This document shows positions 40,156-48,422 of a DNA stretch of 64,000 nt, one piece after another. The position numbers and the translations under genes were made by a program. The DNA lies in contig NZ_LR882035.1 of NCBI RefSeq assembly GCF_904528075.1, positions 930,001 to 994,000 of the forward strand. The letters run 5' to 3'. The notes beneath the pieces were generated by a model, which saw nothing but the letters and a program-made list of their open reading frames with translations, had not been told where the DNA came from and did not search any database. The DNA is from Agreia sp. COWG. Lineage in GTDB: Bacteria > Actinomycetota > Actinomycetes > Actinomycetales > Microbacteriaceae. Positions within the stretch are counted from its first letter, which is position 1, and each line of letters starts with the position of its first letter.

Positions 40156-41045
40156 TGAATACCGGCGCCGCCGCCGAGCTCAGCGTCTACGGCGTGCCCG
40201 GCATCCCCGAGATCACGCCGGGCGACGACCTCGCGGGCCTGATCGGCGCGGCGCTGGATGCCCGGGGCCTCGTTCTCGAAGACGGCGACATTCTCGTGGT
40301 CACCTCGAAGATCGTCTCGAAGGCCGAGGGGCGCATCGTCGCGGCCGCAGACAGGGAGTCCGCGATCACGGCCGAGACCGTGCGCGTCGTGGCGTCGCGC
40401 GCGTACCCGGGCGGGATGACTCGCATCGTCGAGAACCGCCAGGGCATCGTGCAGGCGGCCGCGGGCGTCGACGCCAGCAACACTCCCGCCGGCACCGTGC
40501 TGCTGCTACCCGAAGACCCGGATGCGTCGGCTCGCGAGATCTGCGCCTCGGTGCGCGAGGCATCCGGTGCGCAGATCGGCGTCATCGTGTCGGACACCCT
40601 CGGCCGGGCGTGGCGCGAGGGCCAGGTCGACGCGGCCGTCGGCGCGGCGGGGGTGCTCGTCATCGACGACCTGCGTGGCAGCACCGACACGTTCGGCCAG
40701 ACCCTGTCGGTGACCCAGGCCGCCGTCGGCGACGAGCTCGCATCGGCGACCGACCTCGTGAAGGGCAAGGCCTCCGGCATGCCGGTGGCACTGGTGCGCG
40801 GCCTCGGCAGGCTCGTCACGGCGTCGCTCGACACGCCGGCCCGGGCGCTCGTCCGACCGCCGCAGGGGGACATGTTCCGCCTCGGCACCGACGAGGCGAT
40901 GGCGGAGGGATACGCAGAGGGGCAGGCCGCGGGATACGCCGCCGGCCACCTCTCGGGCTATGCGCGGGGCGCAGCGGATGCGCTCGCCGTGCGTCGCATC
41001 CCGACCCGCCCGTCGCGAGTGCGGCTGAGACGGCACGTGCGATGA
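40155..41045 (+). CDS. cofE: Coenzyme F420-0:L-glutamate ligase
   Basis: 296 aa from a GTG overlapping the previous stop (TAGTG). Motifs: [55 protein letters not shown] and [16 protein letters not shown]. CofE/FbiB adds gamma-linked glutamates to F420-0 using GTP. The C-terminal flavin reductase domain of mycobacterial FbiB is absent; instead there is a Gly/Ala/Tyr-rich repeat tail (about 240-275) before a basic end. First gene of a cofE-cofC overlap pair. Confidence 0.93.
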   Translation: MNTGAAAELSVYGVPGIPEITPGDDLAGLIGAALDARGLVLEDGDILVVTSKIVSKAEGRIVAAADRESAITAETVRVVASRAYPGGMTRIVENRQGIVQAAAGVDASNTPAGTVLLLPEDPDASAREICASVREASGAQIGVIVSDTLGRAWREGQVDAAVGAAGVLVIDDLRGSTDTFGQTLSVTQAAVGDELASATDLVKGKASGMPVALVRGLGRLVTASLDTPARALVRPPQGDMFRLGTDEAMAEGYAEGQAAGYAAGHLSGYARGAADALAVRRIPTRPSRVRLRRHVR

Positions 41046-41683
41046 GCCCCGACGGCGAATGGGTGGTCGTGATGCCCGTGAAGGGCACCTCGGGGTCGAA
41101 GAGCCGGCTGCTCGGCGGCCTGGCCGATTCCGACCTCGACGAGGGGCAGCGAGCAGAGCTCGCCCTCGCTCTGGCGCTCGACGCTGTCGACGCGGCGCGG
41201 GCGTCCCTGAGCGTCGTGCGGGTCGTCGTGGTCACGAGCGACGAGGTCTCCGAGCGCTTCGAGGCGCTGGGCGCCCTGGTGCGGCGCGACCCGGGAACGG
41301 GGCTGAACGCGGCGTTCACCCGGGGCATCCGGGCGGCCATGGAGCTGAACCCCGGACGCCCCGTCGCCGCCATGATGACCGATCTGGCGGCGGTCAGACC
41401 GCGCGACGTGACGGCGGCCCTCGACCTGGCCGCTCAGCATGCGCTGGGCATGCTCACCGACAAAGACGGCACGGGCACGACGTTCATCTCGGCGCTCTCG
41501 CCCCGCGATCTCACGCCGCGCTTCGGGCTCGGCTCGGCCCGGAGGCACCGCGAGGCCGGGCACGTCGAGCTCGACCTGGCGCGGGGCGACCGCATGCGCC
41601 ACGACATCGACACGGCAGACGACCTGACGGCCGCGCGGGAACTCGGGCTGGGGCCGCGGGCCCGGGCCGTTCTCGGGGGCTGA
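41042..41683 (+). CDS. cofC: 2-phospho-L-lactate/phosphoenolpyruvate guanylyltransferase
   Basis: 213 aa; the ATG overlaps the cofE stop (ATGA). N-terminal [15 protein letters not shown] is the nucleotide-binding loop and [10 protein letters not shown] the metal-binding motif of CofC/FbiD; GTTFISAL and [13 protein letters not shown] form the substrate side. It makes the guanylated three-carbon donor that CofD attaches to Fo. In mycobacteria the donor comes from phosphoenolpyruvate. Confidence 0.92.
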   Translation: MSPDGEWVVVMPVKGTSGSKSRLLGGLADSDLDEGQRAELALALALDAVDAARASLSVVRVVVVTSDEVSERFEALGALVRRDPGTGLNAAFTRGIRAAMELNPGRPVAAMMTDLAAVRPRDVTAALDLAAQHALGMLTDKDGTGTTFISALSPRDLTPRFGLGSARRHREAGHVELDLARGDRMRHDIDTADDLTAARELGLGPRARAVLGG

Positions 41684-41685
41684 GC

Positions 41686-42135
41686 ATGACGGTTCCGGGC
41701 GGGGTGTGGGTTCCTGGCGGCGGGACGGTTCCCGGCGGGGTGTCGACGGGGCGGTTCGGGCGGATCAGCCCGTACGAGATCGCGTTGCTGCTGCTCGGCG
41801 TCGCGTTGATCGTCGCGGCCGTGCTGGGCTCTGCCTGGGCCAACAACGCCATCTCACTGGCGAACGCCGGCTACTATTGCGACGCCTCCGGCCACTGCGC
41901 CGAGCTCTACGACTTCGTGCTGACGAAAACCATCCTGAACCTCGCGCCCGGGGTGGTCGGCGCCGGCATCCTCGCCATCATCGTGGTGATCGCGCTGCGG
42001 GCGCTGTCCATCATCACGCAGCGCCGCATCCGGGCAGCCGCCGGAATCGGGCCGCGCACGGCCGGCTCCGCCTCTTCAAAGCGGGCGGCATCAGGCACCG
42101 ACCACAGCCCGTTCATGCGGCCGCCCGGAGACTGA
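41686..42135 (+). CDS. Two-helix membrane protein with C-terminal FMRP motif (copy 1)
   Basis: 149 aa. Pro/Gly-rich N-terminus, then YEIALLLLGVALIVAAVLGSAW and a second helix (LAPGVVGAGILAIIVVIALR), an external loop with two Cys (YYCDASGHCAELYD) and a cytosolic tail ending DHSPFMRPPGD. The start lies 2 bp after the cofC stop. The downstream gene is a paralogue in topology and tail. Function unknown. Confidence 0.75.
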   Translation: MTVPGGVWVPGGGTVPGGVSTGRFGRISPYEIALLLLGVALIVAAVLGSAWANNAISLANAGYYCDASGHCAELYDFVLTKTILNLAPGVVGAGILAIIVVIALRALSIITQRRIRAAAGIGPRTAGSASSKRAASGTDHSPFMRPPGD

Positions 42136-42176
42136 CCGTCTCACCACGGTTCGCCGCGGCATGCCACAGTGGGGGC

Positions 42177-42692
42177 ATGACGCTCAGCGACGACGACGCA
42201 TTCGGCCTTTTCGATGAGCAATCTCCTGGCCAGCAGGGTGTGAAGCGGTCTCGTTTGCCCTTCAACGGTTACGAAATTGCGTTGTGGGCCGTGGCGGTCG
42301 CGTTGATCGCCGCCGGCATCGTGGCCTCGCTGTGGGCCTACGACCTTCAGACCAGTGCAGGTGCCCAGATCGGCCCGGCAAATAATGAGGTCTTCAAGTT
42401 CGCACAGCTGGCCTTCATGTTCGCTTCGGCGGCGTTCACGGCGGGACTCATTGCGGGTGTCGTCGCTATCGGCTTGCGGGCTTTCTTGCTTCATGCGGGC
42501 ACCCGTGCTGCAGATATGGAGGCTTTGAGTTCCGCTATCGTCACCTCGCTGCAACGCAGCGTAGTGCAGGCGTCGTCTGCGCCGGAGGGGGTCGCTCTCG
42601 GCACGCCACAGCAGAGCGACCGCTTCGACCTGTCCCGTCGGTCGTCTCAGGGCCGCGCCGACAACACCGCGTTCATGCGGCCGAACGACTGA
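42177..42692 (+). CDS. Two-helix membrane protein with C-terminal FMRP motif (copy 2)
   Basis: 171 aa, start MTLSDDDAFGLFDEQ. GYEIALWAVAVALIAAGIVASLW corresponds to the first helix of copy 1 (same YEIAL entry), then QLAFMFASAAFTAGLIAGVVAIGLR, and a long tail ending DNTAFMRPND. The outside loop lacks the cysteines of copy 1. CACAGT ends 6 bp before the ATG, so it may be leaderless. Function unknown. Confidence 0.75.
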   Translation: MTLSDDDAFGLFDEQSPGQQGVKRSRLPFNGYEIALWAVAVALIAAGIVASLWAYDLQTSAGAQIGPANNEVFKFAQLAFMFASAAFTAGLIAGVVAIGLRAFLLHAGTRAADMEALSSAIVTSLQRSVVQASSAPEGVALGTPQQSDRFDLSRRSSQGRADNTAFMRPND

Positions 42693-42749
42693 CTACAGGA
42701 ACGCTGGATATCGGCGCCGGCAAATTTCTATGCCCTAGTCTGCACAGCG

Positions 42750-43751
42750 CTACGCCGAGATGTCTCTCGCGGTCTCGAGCGCGACCGCGGCGAGAACGCC
42801 CGACGTGGCGTCGTCGAGCATCCAGAGCGGCACCGCGCGTGACCTGATGCCTGCGGCGTGCAGGGCGGGCACGGCATCGGCATCTTCTTTGTCGACGAGC
42901 CAGGCGTCGAGAATGCCGCCGTCGGCACGCGAGCCGTAGTGCAGTCCGACGGCCTCGGCTGTGGTGCCGACCCCGATCGCCGTGAGGCACGCTGCGGCCA
43001 TTCCGCGCACGGCAGAGCCCTCGATGATGGGGGAGACGCCGACGACGGGAGCCTCTGTCGCTGCCAGTGCGTCGCTCACGCCGGGGATGCCGAGAATGGT
43101 GCCGATCGAGACGACCGGATTCGACGGAGCGATGAGAACGACGTCGGCGCTGAGGATCGCGTCGCGGGCCTCGTCAGTGATGCCGGACGCCTCGATGCCG
43201 CGCTGCACGAATGCCTCTGCCGTGAGCGCTGCCCGATGCTTCACCCACCACTCCTCGAAGTGGATCTGCGTCTGCATGCCGTTCTCTTCGACGGCGACGA
43301 AGGTGGGAACATCCGCGTCGGTCACCGGCAGCAGGCGCACGCCGATGGCGGGCCAGCGGGCCTGGATGCGCGCGGTCGCCTCGGTGAGGCTCACCCCCTC
43401 GCGCAGGTGGTGTGACCGGGCGATGTGGGTGCCGAGGTCGAGATCGCCGAGCGTGAACCAGGGCCAGCCGACGCCGAACGCGGTGAGTTCCGCGCTGACC
43501 CGCTCGCTCTCGCCGGCGCGACCCCAGCCGCGCACCTCGTCGTTGGCCCCCGCGAGCGAGTACATGATGGAGTCGAGATCGGGGCAGACCTTGAGGCCGG
43601 TGAGCCACACATCGTCGCCGGTGTTCACGATCGCGGTCACCTCGTCGGTGTGGCCGCCGTCGCCGTCGGGGTGGATGGTGGTCAGGTGGTGGCGGAGTCC
43701 CCGCAGGAACTTGGCCCCGCCGACACCTCCCGCGAGTACGGCGATTTTCAC
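42750..43751 (-). CDS. cofD: 2-phospho-L-lactate transferase (F420 biosynthesis)
   Basis: 333 aa from a GTG. AVLAGGVGGAKFLRGL (GDP-binding loop), VNTGDDVWLTGLKVCPDLDSIMY, GDLDLGTHIAR and SNPVVSIGTIL are CofD/FbiA signatures. It transfers the phospholactyl (or phosphoenolpyruvyl) group from the guanylated donor to Fo. The gene is on the opposite strand to cofE/cofC, separated by the two FMRP membrane-protein genes. fbiC (Fo synthase) is not in the window. Confidence 0.94.
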   Translation of the reverse strand: MKIAVLAGGVGGAKFLRGLRHHLTTIHPDGDGGHTDEVTAIVNTGDDVWLTGLKVCPDLDSIMYSLAGANDEVRGWGRAGESERVSAELTAFGVGWPWFTLGDLDLGTHIARSHHLREGVSLTEATARIQARWPAIGVRLLPVTDADVPTFVAVEENGMQTQIHFEEWWVKHRAALTAEAFVQRGIEASGITDEARDAILSADVVLIAPSNPVVSIGTILGIPGVSDALAATEAPVVGVSPIIEGSAVRGMAAACLTAIGVGTTAEAVGLHYGSRADGGILDAWLVDKEDADAVPALHAAGIRSRAVPLWMLDDATSGVLAAVALETARDISA

Positions 43752-43757
43752 CTGTCG

Positions 43758-43763
43758 AGCCTA
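43758..43763 (-). promoter_or_regulatory. Predicted leaderless promoter of cofD
   Basis: Minus-strand TAGGCT ends 6 bp before the GTG at 43751. The same hexamer and spacing precede the gene at 58456-58953. Confidence 0.55.
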
Positions 43764-43786
43764 TCCCGACCCCGCCGATGAATCTT

Positions 43787-43824
43787 GGAAAGTACTTGCC
43801 TGAACGGAAAGTACTTTCTATGAT
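43787..43824 (+). promoter_or_regulatory. Promoter with duplicated GGAAAGTACTT operator
   Basis: GGAAAGTACTT occurs at 43787-43797 and 43806-43816 (19 bp apart, each with a palindromic AAGTACTT core). They overlap a promoter with -35 TTGCCT (43796-43801), 17-bp spacer and -10 TATGAT (43819-43824). The layout predicts repression by a dimeric regulator, probably the winged-helix protein encoded downstream. Confidence 0.75.
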
Positions 43825-43864
43825 GGAGAAAAGCACGACACCCACTTCTCACATCGGAGTTCTC

Positions 43865-44302
43865 ATGACCTCGAGTTCCCTTCCCACCCCGACGCCTCAC
43901 GAGGCTCGCGAACTGCTCGACCGGGCCGACGGCCTCGGCAGGCAGGCCGTCGCCCGTGCCAGCTGGCCGTCGATCGCCTTCCTCCTCGGCCTCGGCGCCA
44001 TGTCGTCGATCGGATGCCTCGGCCTCGGCGTCACCACGGGCACCGCCTACTTCGCGATCATGTTCGGCATGATCGCCTGGCTCGCGGTGCTCATGACCTT
44101 CTTCCTCGTCTTCAAAAGCTCCGCGAAGCGCGGCTTCACCAAGCGCTGGAACACGTACATGGGCATCTGGTCGGTGAGCTACCTGATCGCTGTCGTGGCC
44201 AACGCGGGCGCCGAGGGCACGCGGCTCTGGCTGTCGTGTCTCACCGCCGCGCTGCTGCTCGTTGCCACCACCACGTGCGCCTGGTACGAGGCCCGCCGAT
44301 GA
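43865..44302 (+). CDS. Membrane protein paired with a winged-helix regulator
   Basis: 145 aa from the ATG with GGAG 5 bp upstream. A helical N-terminus (PHEARELLDRADGLGRQAVARASW) is followed by four hydrophobic helices. No transport motif recognised. The stop overlaps the regulator start (ATGA). Membrane protein plus small MarR/ArsR-like regulator pairs of this kind are common in actinobacteria; function unknown. Confidence 0.78.
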   Translation: MTSSSLPTPTPHEARELLDRADGLGRQAVARASWPSIAFLLGLGAMSSIGCLGLGVTTGTAYFAIMFGMIAWLAVLMTFFLVFKSSAKRGFTKRWNTYMGIWSVSYLIAVVANAGAEGTRLWLSCLTAALLLVATTTCAWYEARR

Positions 44303-44616
44303 GCGACGACGCGCGCAACCCCCTGGCCCACCCGAGACATCGCCTCAACGAGCTCATCCACCAGCCGGTGCGGTTCTCGATCATGGCCGCCCTCGCGGCG
44401 GCGGATTCGCTCGACTTCAAAGACCTGCGCGACGCCGTGCAGGTGACAGACTCGGCCCTCAGCAAGCAGCTCAGCACCCTCGACGACGCCGGCTTCGTCG
44501 AGGTGAAGAAGGCGTTCGCGGGCAAGCGGCCGCGCACCTCGCTGAGCCTCGCCAAGGCAGGGCGCGAGGCCTGGACACAGCACCTCGAGACCCTGCGCGA
44601 GATCGCCGGCGCGTAG
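44299..44616 (+). CDS. Small winged-helix transcriptional regulator
   Basis: 105 aa. RLNELIHQPVRFSIMAALAAADSLDFKDLRDAVQVTDSALSKQLSTLDDAGFVEVKKAF contains the recognition helix (TDSALSKQLSTL) and wing of the winged-helix 'transcriptional regulator' family related to MarR/ArsR. No cysteines for metal sensing. It probably represses its own operon through the two GGAAAGTACTT sites. Confidence 0.85.
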   Translation: MSDDARNPLAHPRHRLNELIHQPVRFSIMAALAAADSLDFKDLRDAVQVTDSALSKQLSTLDDAGFVEVKKAFAGKRPRTSLSLAKAGREAWTQHLETLREIAGA

Positions 44617-44656
44617 TCCCGGTGCCGGGGTGCCGGTGCCGGGCTGCCTCGCAAGC

Positions 44657-45994
44657 TCAGTCGGCGCGGGCCGCGCGCGCGAGCAGCGCGCCGATCTGGT
44701 CGAAGTCGTCGTGCACCCGGCCCACGGTGATACGCACGAACTGTTCGGCCTCTCGCGGTACCGCGTAGAACGTGCTGCCCGCTGCGACCCTGATGCCGCT
44801 CGCGGCGAGCGACACGATCGCGGCGCGCTCGTCGGCGACGCGCAGCCAGGTGTTGATGCCGTCGGAGGGGGTGTGCTCGGCGCCGTGCCGCACCAACGCC
44901 TCCGACAGGGCCTTCTGCCTCGCGTGATAGACCCGTCGTGCCTCGGAGATCTGGGTCACACTGGGCGCCGCGGTGAGCAGCTGGAACAGGATCGTCTGCA
45001 GCATGCGCGAGGTCCAGCCGGGGCCGAGCATGCGGCGTGACACGACCCTGTCGACGATGGAGGTAGGGCCGCCCAACGCGCCGATGCGCAGATCGGGACC
45101 GTGCGACTTGGCGAAGCTGCGCACGTGCAGGGTGCGGTTCGGCAGCCACTCGCCGAGGCTGAACGCGGGCGCGGTCGTGATCTCGCCCGAGTGGTCGTCC
45201 TCGATCACCACGGGGTCGGTCAGGTGCGACTTCGACCGGATGACCCGCGCCAATTCACGCGCGCGCTTGGCGGTCAACGAGACTCCCGTGGGGTTCTGCG
45301 CACGGGGCTGGATGATGATGGCCGCGGGATTCGCATCGAGCGCGGTCGCGAGAAGGTCGGGCCTCATGCCCTCGCCGTCGACCGCGACGGGGATGGCCTC
45401 GACCCCGAGCTGGTCGAGCAGGTCGAGGAACGCAGGGAATCCGGGGTCTTCGACGACGACCCTGTCTCCGTAGCGCGCGACGACCTCGAGGCAGCGACTG
45501 ATCGCATCCAATGCCCCGTCGAGAATGGTGAGCGCCTGCGGCACGAACGGCCACGAGGAGCGGAGCGTGCGCTCGAGATCGGGCAGCACGCGCATGTCGA
45601 GATAGCTGGCGGTGTCGGCGCGGGTGGGTACCTGGCCGAGGGCGAGGGCGAGATCGGGCAACAGCTCCGGATCAGGTGTGCCCGTCGAGAGATCGAGCCG
45701 CGCCGTCACGTGGGAGCCCGCGAGCTCGCCGAAGTGCGGTGGCATCCAGGCGGTCGACGCCTCGAGCACGAAGCTGCCCGCCCTGCCCCGGGAAGCGATG
45801 AGCCCGACTCTGCCCAGCGCCTGCCACGCACTGCTCACCGTGGCAGGGCTCACGCCGAGGGCGGCAGCGAGGTCTCGGACGGTCGGAAGCCTGTCGCCCG
45901 CACCCAGCGCGCCGCCGCGGATCAGGCGGGAGATGCCCGCGGCGATTCCCTCCGGGCTGCGGGACTCGACCGTCGCGACGATGAGGTCGATCAC
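44657..45994 (-). CDS. MocR-type regulator (GntR helix-turn-helix fused to aminotransferase)
   Basis: 445 aa. N-terminal GntR winged helix (LPTVRDLAAALGVSPATVSSAWQALGRVGLIASRGRAGSFV, about 36-75), then a class I aminotransferase fold with IIQPRAQNPTGVSL, EDDHSGEI and the PLP lysine in SFAKSHGPDLRIGALG. MocR proteins use PLP as a sensor rather than catalysing turnover. GTG start with GGGAGA upstream. It is divergent from the pyrimidine/hydantoin catabolic genes and is their likely regulator. Confidence 0.88.
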   Translation of the reverse strand: MIDLIVATVESRSPEGIAAGISRLIRGGALGAGDRLPTVRDLAAALGVSPATVSSAWQALGRVGLIASRGRAGSFVLEASTAWMPPHFGELAGSHVTARLDLSTGTPDPELLPDLALALGQVPTRADTASYLDMRVLPDLERTLRSSWPFVPQALTILDGALDAISRCLEVVARYGDRVVVEDPGFPAFLDLLDQLGVEAIPVAVDGEGMRPDLLATALDANPAAIIIQPRAQNPTGVSLTAKRARELARVIRSKSHLTDPVVIEDDHSGEITTAPAFSLGEWLPNRTLHVRSFAKSHGPDLRIGALGGPTSIVDRVVSRRMLGPGWTSRMLQTILFQLLTAAPSVTQISEARRVYHARQKALSEALVRHGAEHTPSDGINTWLRVADERAAIVSLAASGIRVAAGSTFYAVPREAEQFVRITVGRVHDDFDQIGALLARAARAD

Positions 45995-46022
45995 GGGCGT
46001 TCTCCCTTCGAGCGGCGAACGC

Positions 46023-46062
46023 TTGACTTATTAACGTCGGCGTCACAATCTGAAATCTCAGA
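46023..46062 (+). promoter_or_regulatory. Promoter and palindromic operator of the pyrimidine/hydantoin cluster
   Basis: TTGACT (46023-46028), 17-bp spacer, CAATCT (46046-46051), overlapped by the palindrome TCTGAAATCTCAGA (46049-46062), in the region shared with the divergent MocR gene. Likely MocR target. Confidence 0.5.
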
Positions 46063-46129
46063 GAAATGTTCAACCCCGACAATAACAAAACGGGATCGAG
46101 CAGCAATGCCCCAGCGAGAGGACGATGCA

Positions 46130-46978
46130 ATGACCGTAGTACGTTCGGCACTCACCCAGGCGACCTGGACCGGTGACAAGGAATCCATGATCGCCAAGCA
46201 CGAGCAGTTCGTGCGAGACGCCGCCGCCCAGGGGGTGCAGGTGATCTGCTTCCAGGAGCTGTTCTACGGCCCCTACTTCGGCATCATCCAGGATGCGAAG
46301 TACTACGACTACGCCGAGGCCGCCGACGGCCCCACCGTGCAGCGCTTCCAGGCCCTCGCCAAAGAATTCTCCATGGTGATAGTCCTTCCCATCTACGAGG
46401 AGGAGCAGCCCGGCGTGCTCTACAACACCGCCGTGGTCATCGACGCCGACGGCACGGTGCTCGGCAAGTACCGCAAGCACCACATCCCGAACCTGCAGCA
46501 GTTCTGGGAGAAGTTCTACTTCCGCCCCGGCAACCTGGGCTACCCCGTCTTCGACACCGCGGTCGGCAAGGTCGGCGTCTACATCTGCTACGACCGGCAC
46601 TTCCCCGAGGGCTGGCGCGAGCTCGGCCTGAACGGCGCACAGATCGTCTTCAACCCGTCGGCCACGAAGCCCGGGCTGTCGAACAGGCTGTGGGAACTCG
46701 AGCAGCCGGCCGCCGCCGCCGCCAACCAGTACTTCGTGGGCGCCAACAACCGCATCGGCACCGAGACCGAGGAGTTCGGCGACGAGGCCGTGACGTTCTA
46801 CGGCAGCTCGTACTTCGTCGACCCGCGCGGCAACTACGTAGGCGAGGTCGCCTCCACCGACACCGAGGAGATCGTCGTGCGCGACCTCGACCTCGACGTG
46901 CTGCGCGAGGTGCGCAACTCCTGGCAGTTCTACCGAGACCGCCGCCCCGACTCCTACGCGGCCACGGTCGCACCGTAG
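46130..46978 (+). CDS. Nitrilase-superfamily amidohydrolase, beta-ureidopropionase type
   Basis: 282 aa. The catalytic triad is Glu43 (FQELFYGPYF), Lys116 (YRKHHIPN) and Cys153 (YICYDRHFPE), and the sequence around it fits N-carbamoyl-beta-alanine amidohydrolases. It would hydrolyse N-carbamoyl-beta-alanine (from dihydropyrimidinase) to beta-alanine, CO2 and ammonia. The ATG at 46130 is preferred because GAGAGG precedes it; an in-frame ATG at 46106 is possible. The next gene starts 13 bp after the stop. Confidence 0.88.
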   Translation: MTVVRSALTQATWTGDKESMIAKHEQFVRDAAAQGVQVICFQELFYGPYFGIIQDAKYYDYAEAADGPTVQRFQALAKEFSMVIVLPIYEEEQPGVLYNTAVVIDADGTVLGKYRKHHIPNLQQFWEKFYFRPGNLGYPVFDTAVGKVGVYICYDRHFPEGWRELGLNGAQIVFNPSATKPGLSNRLWELEQPAAAAANQYFVGANNRIGTETEEFGDEAVTFYGSSYFVDPRGNYVGEVASTDTEEIVVRDLDLDVLREVRNSWQFYRDRRPDSYAATVAP

Positions 46979-46991
46979 GGCTGGGCCGACA

Positions 46992-48413
46992 ATGGCAACG
47001 ACACTCATCACGGGCGGCACCGTCGTCTCGGCGACGGGCCGCGGCAGGGCCGACGTGCTCATCGATGGCGAGACCATCGTGGCGGTTCTCGAACCGGGCT
47101 CGGTGCTGCTCGGCACCGACCTCACCTCGGCCGTCGACACCGTCATCGACGCCACCGGCAAGTACGTGGTTCCCGGCGGAATCGACGCCCACACCCACAT
47201 GCAGATGCCCTTCGGGGGCACCGAGGCATCCGACACGTTCGAGACCGGAACCCGGGCCGCGGCCTGGGGAGGCACAACGACGATCGTCGACTTCGCCATC
47301 CAGTCGTATGGCGAGAAAGTGCAGGATGGCCTGGCGGCGTGGCACGAGAAGGCCGCGGGCAACTGCGCCATCGACTACGGCTTCCATCAGATCATCGGCG
47401 ATGTGAACGAGGAGTCGCTGAAGGCCATGGACGGTCTGCTCGACGAGGGTGTCTCGAGCTTCAAGCTGTTCATGGCCTACCCCGGCGTGTTGCTGAGCAA
47501 CGACGGACAGATCCTGCAGGCGATGCAGAAGTCGGCGGCCACCGGGCTGATGACGATGATGCACGCCGAGAACGGCTCGGCCATCGACGTGTTCGCCCAG
47601 CAGTTGGTGAAAGACGGCTACACCGAGCCCTACTACCACGGCGTGTCGCGGCCCTGGCAGATGGAGGAGGAGGCGACGCACCGCGCGATCATGCTGGCGA
47701 ACCTCACCGGGGCCCCGCTCTATGTGGTGCACGTCTCCGCGAAGCAGGCCGTGGGCCAGATCGCCACGGCCAGGGACAACGGTCAGAACGTCTACGGCGA
47801 GACCTGCCCGCAGTACCTCTATCTCTCGCTCGAAGACAATCTGGGCGCCGAGGGCTTCGAGGGCGCCAAGTGGGTGTGCTCGACACCTCTGCGATCGAAG
47901 CACGAGCACCACCAGGACGAGCTCTGGCAGGCGCTTCGCACCAATGACATCCAGATGGTCTCCACCGATCACTGCCCGTTCTGCATGAAGGACCAGAAGG
48001 AGCTGGGCGTCGGCAACTTCACCAAGATCCCCAACGGAATCGGCTCGGTCGAGCACCGCATGGACCTGCTGTACCAGGGCGTCGTCAGCGGTCACATCAC
48101 GCTCGAGCGCTGGGTGGAGATCACCTCGACGACACCGGCGCGCATGTTCGGCATGTACGGAAAGAAGGGCGTCATCCAGCCCGGAGCCGACGCCGACATC
48201 CTCATCTACGACCCGAACGGCCACACGTCGATCGGCTACGAGAAGACGCACCACATGAACCTCGACTACTCGGCCTACGAGGGCTACGAGATCGACGGCC
48301 ATGTCGACACCGTGATCTCGCGCGGCAAGGTCGTCGTCGACGACAACCAGTACCTGGGTGCCAAGGGCGACGGACGGTTCATCAAGCGCGGCCTCTCGCA
48401 GTACCTCATCTAA
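46992..48413 (+). CDS. Dihydropyrimidinase / D-hydantoinase
   Basis: 473 aa, typical length. Metal-site motif DAHTHMQM (His67, His69), SSFKLFMAY with the lysine to be carboxylated (Lys158), MMHAENG, HVSAKQAVG and STDHCPF, in family order. It opens the ring of 5,6-dihydrouracil, dihydrothymine or hydantoins in the cytosol. The nitrilase upstream is the next enzyme of the reductive pyrimidine pathway. Confidence 0.93.
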   Translation: MATTLITGGTVVSATGRGRADVLIDGETIVAVLEPGSVLLGTDLTSAVDTVIDATGKYVVPGGIDAHTHMQMPFGGTEASDTFETGTRAAAWGGTTTIVDFAIQSYGEKVQDGLAAWHEKAAGNCAIDYGFHQIIGDVNEESLKAMDGLLDEGVSSFKLFMAYPGVLLSNDGQILQAMQKSAATGLMTMMHAENGSAIDVFAQQLVKDGYTEPYYHGVSRPWQMEEEATHRAIMLANLTGAPLYVVHVSAKQAVGQIATARDNGQNVYGETCPQYLYLSLEDNLGAEGFEGAKWVCSTPLRSKHEHHQDELWQALRTNDIQMVSTDHCPFCMKDQKELGVGNFTKIPNGIGSVEHRMDLLYQGVVSGHITLERWVEITSTTPARMFGMYGKKGVIQPGADADILIYDPNGHTSIGYEKTHHMNLDYSAYEGYEIDGHVDTVISRGKVVVDDNQYLGAKGDGRFIKRGLSQYLI

Positions 48414-48422
48414 AGGACCCTC

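Noticed and set aside
40155-41045. cofE as full-length FbiB with the C-terminal flavin domain
   Set aside because: The protein ends at about 296 aa after a Gly/Ala/Tyr-rich tail, and cofC starts in its stop codon; the second domain is absent.
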